Notes under the pieces: model-generated
Told to the model about the DNA's origin: nothing
Databases searched by the model: none
What the model saw: only the letters and a program-made list of their open reading frames with translations
Made by a program: the position numbers and the translations under genes
Source of the DNA: Clostridia bacterium
GTDB taxonomy: Bacteria; Bacillota; Clostridia; Oscillospirales; CAG-382
Direction: 5' to 3'
Assembly: GCA_017397605.1 (NCBI GenBank)
Contig: JAFQII010000122.1
Span: forward strand, 1 to 9,041
Length of the DNA: 9,041 nucleotides
Part shown: positions 5,660-9,041 of the stretch, piece by piece
Layout of the letters: each line of letters starts with the position of its first letter
Numbering within the stretch: the first letter of the stretch is position 1

Positions 5660-7317
5660 TGCACATTTTGTCATCATCTCTTTTGATCGCATGTGTATTG
5701 CTTGTACGCATTCTGTTTCGGGGGAAAGTTCCGTACCGCTTGCTGTATTTGCTGTGGATTCCCGTATTTTTGCGTTTGATGATCCCGGGGACGGTATACG
5801 ATTTTACCGTTTTGCAACCGGAGGAGCAGACGGCTTTTCATTCCGCGATCGAATGGCTGGCAGATGACACGGTCACGCCTGCAGAGCCGGACACACCTTC
5901 CGAAGACAGCACCGCACCTGCGCCGCAACCCTCTTCGGACATTTCGTTTCAAACGATTCTTTTGAGTATTTATCTCATCGGGTGCATTGCAGTCGGCGGA
6001 CGGTTTTGCATCTTATCGTTATCTGTTTGGCAAAAACTGCATCGCTCGCGGTCTTTTTTGTATAAGTACAAAAAGATCCGTGTGTACAAAACAGACTGCA
6101 CGTTGGCTCCGTGCGTACACGGGCTGATACCCGCCATTTATCTGACGGATGGCGCGCCTGCGCAAACGGATTTGATCCTGGAGCATGAATACACACATAT
6201 CAAGCACCTTGATTTTTTGCGTCTTGCGCTTCGGCGTTTCTCCGCGGTTTTGTACTGGTGGAATCCGCTGGTTTGGTTTTATGTCCGTTTTGCCGCAGAA
6301 GATGCGGAATTGGCTTGTGACGAATCGGTTGCGGCACGCCTTGACCAAACCGGGCGCCTGCAATACGCAAACGCGATTTACGCATTGCTGCCGCAAAACA
6401 GAAAAAGTTCTCTCGGATTTGTCGGAAAGCCCCTCAAGCGGCGTCTGGTCGCGTTGACAAGCCGTCATACAACCCGTGCATCCGTGAGTGTGCTCGCGGC
6501 AGTGCTTGTTGCCACAGTATCGGTGATGAGCACATGCGGGTTAACGGCAGTACAACGCACTCCCGAGCCGCCTGCCGTTTTTTCGGACGGCAAATGGTGC
6601 AGCGAGTTGTTCCCGCCCGATTTTCCCGTACCGATCTTCGACGAGATCCACGAAATCGAACAAAAAAACGGCACGGTATCGGTGACGCTGTTTTCAGAGC
6701 CCGGACCCCTCTCCGACTATCCGCCGAAGTACAATCTACGCGCAAGACTGCTCAAGCTCGGATACGTCAATTTTTATGACTTTGAAACACGCAGGGAATA
6801 TTTTTTAAACAAAGAAGGCTACAACGTCACACTCCGCGACTGCCTGGACACGGGTTGGCTTTACGAATTGAACAAGCAAAACCCATACGGCTATACCTAT
6901 CAGATCAAGCTCACGAAAATCTCACATTCCTACGAAAGCATTTTTTGGAAATATCCATACAGAAAGACCGATCTCGGATTAGCGCAAAAGGTATTTGACG
7001 GATTCCCCTCAGAAGCGCTCCCCGCGCAGTTCCCCGCTCCGCCTGCGGAACTCGCTTTGAATCTCACGCACGCAGAACAGCAAAACAACGGTATCTTTTT
7101 GCGGTATACCGGGGACCTGTTGGATTTTTGGCGGTACAACCGTATCATCAGCGAATCGGGATTCTATTTTATCGAAACGGGCGGCGAAGTGTTCTTTTAT
7201 GTCAATGCCGATGGGGATTATCTGTTTGCACGGATCGTCAGCATATCCGGCAGCGATACGGCGAACGACGTGTTTGAGTATCAGATCTGCAAGTACAACC
7301 CAAAAATTCAAAAGTAA
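5653..7317 (+). CDS. M56 (BlaR1-type) membrane metalloprotease with a novel tandem-module exterior domain
   Basis: A 554-residue sensor-protease. Four membrane spans are predicted (about 5-22, 29-46, 98-125, 276-296), the BlaR1 layout. The exterior loop 71-97 is acidic and Pro-rich. The cytoplasmic loop holds the zinc motif HEYTH (178-182), the family motif YWWNPLVW (201-208) and ELACDE (219-224, Glu219 the likely third zinc ligand). In known systems this protease leads to BlaI-type repressor cleavage on signal. The exterior C-terminus (about 312-554) lacks the penicillin-binding fold of BlaR1: there is no Ser-x-x-Lys with SxN and KTG. It consists instead of two related modules (about 315-423 and 450-547) that recur in the lipoprotein encoded next. 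The signal sensed is therefore unknown. GGGAG (5640-5644) serves the 5653 ATG; a second ATG at 5659 is also possible. The 7-base overlap couples it to the repressor gene. Confidence 0.9.
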   Translation: MLMHILSSSLLIACVLLVRILFRGKVPYRLLYLLWIPVFLRLMIPGTVYDFTVLQPEEQTAFHSAIEWLADDTVTPAEPDTPSEDSTAPAPQPSSDISFQTILLSIYLIGCIAVGGRFCILSLSVWQKLHRSRSFLYKYKKIRVYKTDCTLAPCVHGLIPAIYLTDGAPAQTDLILEHEYTHIKHLDFLRLALRRFSAVLYWWNPLVWFYVRFAAEDAELACDESVAARLDQTGRLQYANAIYALLPQNRKSSLGFVGKPLKRRLVALTSRHTTRASVSVLAAVLVATVSVMSTCGLTAVQRTPEPPAVFSDGKWCSELFPPDFPVPIFDEIHEIEQKNGTVSVTLFSEPGPLSDYPPKYNLRARLLKLGYVNFYDFETRREYFLNKEGYNVTLRDCLDTGWLYELNKQNPYGYTYQIKLTKISHSYESIFWKYPYRKTDLGLAQKVFDGFPSEALPAQFPAPPAELALNLTHAEQQNNGIFLRYTGDLLDFWRYNRIISESGFYFIETGGEVFFYVNADGDYLFARIVSISGSDTANDVFEYQICKYNPKIQK

Positions 7318-7334
7318 TTCCCCGGGAGAATGCC

Positions 7335-8147
7335 ATGAAACGCTTTTGCGCCGCCGCGATGCTGTTGTTCCTGCTTTTGTCCGCATGCACCGATCCGCAA
7401 AACGGGACTTCTGTTTCCGTACCCGAAACAGCTCCCATCGCTTGGCCTGCGGAACTGTTACCTGACGGATTTCCCGTCGCGGAACATCTTGAGATCTACT
7501 CTGTCAAACAAACCGACGATACGGTCCAAATCATACTTTTTTCAGAAAAAGGGCCTGCTTTTACCATGTCGACGGTTATGCTGTTTCAAACAGCGTTGGA
7601 GGAGCAAGGCTATCGAGTATGCCGTTCGTATTCGGATTTTCGGGAAGACTCATTTTTGATCAATCGTGACGGTTATCGGGTGCGCATCGATACCTCAAGC
7701 AATTTTGAAGGCGAGCTTACCGAAATCAATAAGTACAGTCCAACAGGCTATACTTATTCTGTTACGGTGCAAAAAACCAACGAGGACGTCGGATATCTGT
7801 TTGTCGACTACCCTGCCCCCGACACCGATCTCGGACTGGAAGAACGTGTCTTTGACACATGGCCTGCAGAATATTTGCCTGCGGGAATTCCGATGCCCTG
7901 CGAGGGCATCACCATGGGCAAAATGGAAATGCGAAAAAATGGATTGATGATCACGATTACAGGCTCTGACGAAAGCACGGGAAGGTATCTCGATTCCATC
8001 CTCCAAACGGGTTTTTTGATCGTCGACAATACCTGTATCGGCAAAAAAGGTGATTATTTTTACATCAGAACGTTGTCCTATCCGCCCGTCGATGGCGGTG
8101 ATATTACGTTGCAGCTTCAGTTTTGCAAATACACGGAACAATCATAA
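7335..8147 (+). CDS. Lipoprotein carrying the same tandem modules as the M56 sensor
   Basis: A 270-residue exported lipoprotein. The signal peptide has a short basic start (MKR), a hydrophobic core and the lipobox LSAC (15-18), with Cys18 the lipidated residue; a short Ser/Thr/Pro linker follows. Two modules start at WPAELLPDGFP (37-47) and WPAEYLPAGIP (176-186). They match the M56 exterior domain in order: ELFPPDFPVP/ELLPDGFPVA, VTLFSEPGP/IILFSEKGP, NPYGYTYQIKLTK/SPTGYTYSVTVQK, TDLGLAQKVFDGFP/TDLGLEERVFDTWP and YQICKYN/LQFCKYT. The WP-x-x-x-LP-x-x-P-P pattern is reminiscent of DUF6591-like Clostridia lipoproteins, but that is recollection and not tested. GGGAG (7324-7328) lies 6 bases before the ATG. 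The gene is 17 bases downstream of the M56 gene and almost certainly co-transcribed. It may bind the same ligand as the sensor or act as its competitor or partner; function is not known. Confidence 0.85.
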   Translation: MKRFCAAAMLLFLLLSACTDPQNGTSVSVPETAPIAWPAELLPDGFPVAEHLEIYSVKQTDDTVQIILFSEKGPAFTMSTVMLFQTALEEQGYRVCRSYSDFREDSFLINRDGYRVRIDTSSNFEGELTEINKYSPTGYTYSVTVQKTNEDVGYLFVDYPAPDTDLGLEERVFDTWPAEYLPAGIPMPCEGITMGKMEMRKNGLMITITGSDESTGRYLDSILQTGFLIVDNTCIGKKGDYFYIRTLSYPPVDGGDITLQLQFCKYTEQS

Positions 8148-8165
8148 ACAGGAGGCACAGACACC

Positions 8166-8933
8166 ATGTATAACAAACACATAGAACGGTATTTTAAAGA
8201 TAACCGCGCAAGATTTCTCTATATTTCAAGCATTGCGTCGCTGGTGATCTGCATTTTTCTGTATCACAACGGCAGCGAACTCGAAATGTTCTCGAGCTTA
8301 TTTACGTATTTGATTCCGCTGGTTCCGTTTTTGATGCCGCTAAGCTGTGCGATCTATATGATTACGGACTCGATGCAGATCTCCGACAAGGAACTTGATG
8401 AGCTTGCGGAGAAAAAATGCCAAGGCTACCTTAAAGAAAAGGTCAACGGCACCATTCTGTCCGACACCAAGGTACACTCGCTCATCATTTACCGCGAAAT
8501 GCTGAATGCAGACGATTTTACGTTCTTTGAGGGATATGTCAAGCATACGCCCGACAGTTTGTTTAAGCGGGCGGGAGACGGCAGGCTTCGTACACCGTAT
8601 TATTACGCCACGGCGCTTTCGGTCACGCAGGATAATCTGGTGGTTTTTGAGACGGTTTTTGATTTGATTGAGGGAACAACCGCCATGGACCGTCTGCTGT
8701 TTACCGACGGGGCGGAGGCGGTTGATTTTTCGTACGAAAAAGGTGAGCTGACGTACGTTTGTCATTTGAAGATCAGCCGTTTCGGCACAGAGGATGAGCT
8801 GGTATTTTATCTTCCCATCAACGATATGTTTTCGGAAATGGCGATCACCAAAATACGCTATCTGTACGGAGACCTCGAGCCAAAAAACGAGCACGATGAG
8901 CGTCTGGACCAGGCGTTTCGGTATTGCAAATAA
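8166..8933 (+). CDS. Hypothetical membrane protein with two N-terminal TM helices
   Basis: A 255-residue protein that I do not recognise. Two hydrophobic spans lie near residues 17-34 and 44-68, joined by a short loop (HNGSELE). The N-terminus is basic (KDNRARF), so both ends of the protein should face the cytoplasm. The region 72-96 is charged and probably helical. The rest (about 97-255) is a mixed soluble domain with many aromatic residues (TPYYYATALSV, LVFYLPINDMF) and no cysteine- or metal-binding pattern that I can name. AGGAGG (8150-8155) precedes the ATG by 10 bases, and only 18 bases separate it from the lipoprotein gene. It is the last gene before a strong terminator, so it belongs to the BlaI/M56 operon. 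A role in the response or in signal relay is possible but unsupported by any motif. Confidence 0.8.
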   Translation: MYNKHIERYFKDNRARFLYISSIASLVICIFLYHNGSELEMFSSLFTYLIPLVPFLMPLSCAIYMITDSMQISDKELDELAEKKCQGYLKEKVNGTILSDTKVHSLIIYREMLNADDFTFFEGYVKHTPDSLFKRAGDGRLRTPYYYATALSVTQDNLVVFETVFDLIEGTTAMDRLLFTDGAEAVDFSYEKGELTYVCHLKISRFGTEDELVFYLPINDMFSEMAITKIRYLYGDLEPKNEHDERLDQAFRYCK

Positions 8934-8941
8934 CATGCAAA

Positions 8942-8970
8942 AAAGGGGCTGAAAAACAGCCCCTTTGTTT
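8942..8970. terminator. Strong bidirectional intrinsic terminator
   Basis: AAAGGGGCTG (8942-8951) and CAGCCCCTTT (8957-8966) form a perfect 10-base-pair stem around AAAAA. On the plus strand it is followed by TTTGTTT (8964-8970), and the A run at 8939-8944 gives a T tract on the minus strand. It lies 8 bases after the stop of the last operon gene and directly after the stop of the converging gene on the right, so it can end both transcripts. Confidence 0.9.
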
Positions 8971-9041
8971 ATCGCAAGCTCTTGCTTTCTTTGCCGTCAA
9001 CAAACAGTTTGAGCTTGCCGTCGATGATTCTGAGTTCGCAG
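8969..9041 (-). CDS. 3' end of an unidentified minus-strand gene
   Basis: On the minus strand, the frame entering from the right edge gives 23 codons including DGKLKLFVDGKES and ends with TAA (8969-8971) at the terminator hairpin. The position, open frame and convergent layout support a real gene end. The visible piece alternates hydrophobic and polar residues, as in a C-terminal beta hairpin, but is too short to identify. Confidence 0.55.
   Translation of the reverse strand, partial: CELRIIDGKLKLFVDGKESKSLR

Noticed and set aside
6472..6550. A lipobox at the end of the last M56 helix (VMSTCG)
   Set aside because: The residue before Cys is Thr and position -3 is Met, which does not fit the lipobox pattern; it is better read as the end of the fourth membrane span.

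Overview
The window reads as chromosomal DNA of an anaerobic Clostridia-type Firmicute, probably a gut or rumen member of the Ruminococcaceae/Lachnospiraceae breadth. The grounds are a BlaI/M56 sensor pair, a circularly permuted GH3 beta-glucosidase of the Ruminococcus albus/Butyrivibrio type, strong AGGAG ribosome-binding sites, near-consensus TTGACA-N17-TATNAT promoters and a moderate GC content. This placement is inference from gene content, not from a marker gene. No RNA gene, insertion sequence, CRISPR array or attachment site was found, and no stretch over 300 bases lacks a gene.

Left part (1-4216): a truncated glycerol kinase gene (minus strand, reading off the left edge) and a small cytoplasmic class 3 lipase-like gene (plus strand) diverge from a 98-base spacer. 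That spacer holds a perfect 10+4+10 palindrome lying over the glpK -35 box. The lipase-like gene converges on, and runs 94 bases into the 3' end of, an 887-residue GH3 glycoside hydrolase on the minus strand. The GH3 domain order is swapped: the alpha/beta sandwich and fibronectin-like domain come before the TIM barrel.

Middle (4217-5154): a 143-base divergent spacer carries a minus-strand promoter for the GH3 gene and a plus-strand promoter for a DUF368 membrane protein. DUF368 (PopT) proteins have been linked to undecaprenyl-phosphate recycling, so this gene is envelope-related.

Right part (5155-8970): a compact plus-strand operon of four genes: a BlaI/MecI-type repressor, an M56 (BlaR1-type) membrane metalloprotease overlapping it by 7 bases, a lipoprotein 17 bases further on, and a two-TM protein of unknown function 18 bases after that. 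The operon closes at a strong bidirectional terminator. The M56 protein lacks a penicillin-binding sensor. Its exterior C-terminus (about 240 residues) is instead a tandem pair of modules, and the downstream lipoprotein is built from the same tandem pair. This is the most novel point of the window: a BlaI/BlaR-like signalling unit whose sensor domain is duplicated as a free, membrane-anchored lipoprotein in the same operon. Its promoter carries a pair of matching 18-base direct repeats 33 bases apart, which are plausible repressor sites. The last 23 codons of an unidentified minus-strand gene lie at the right edge.
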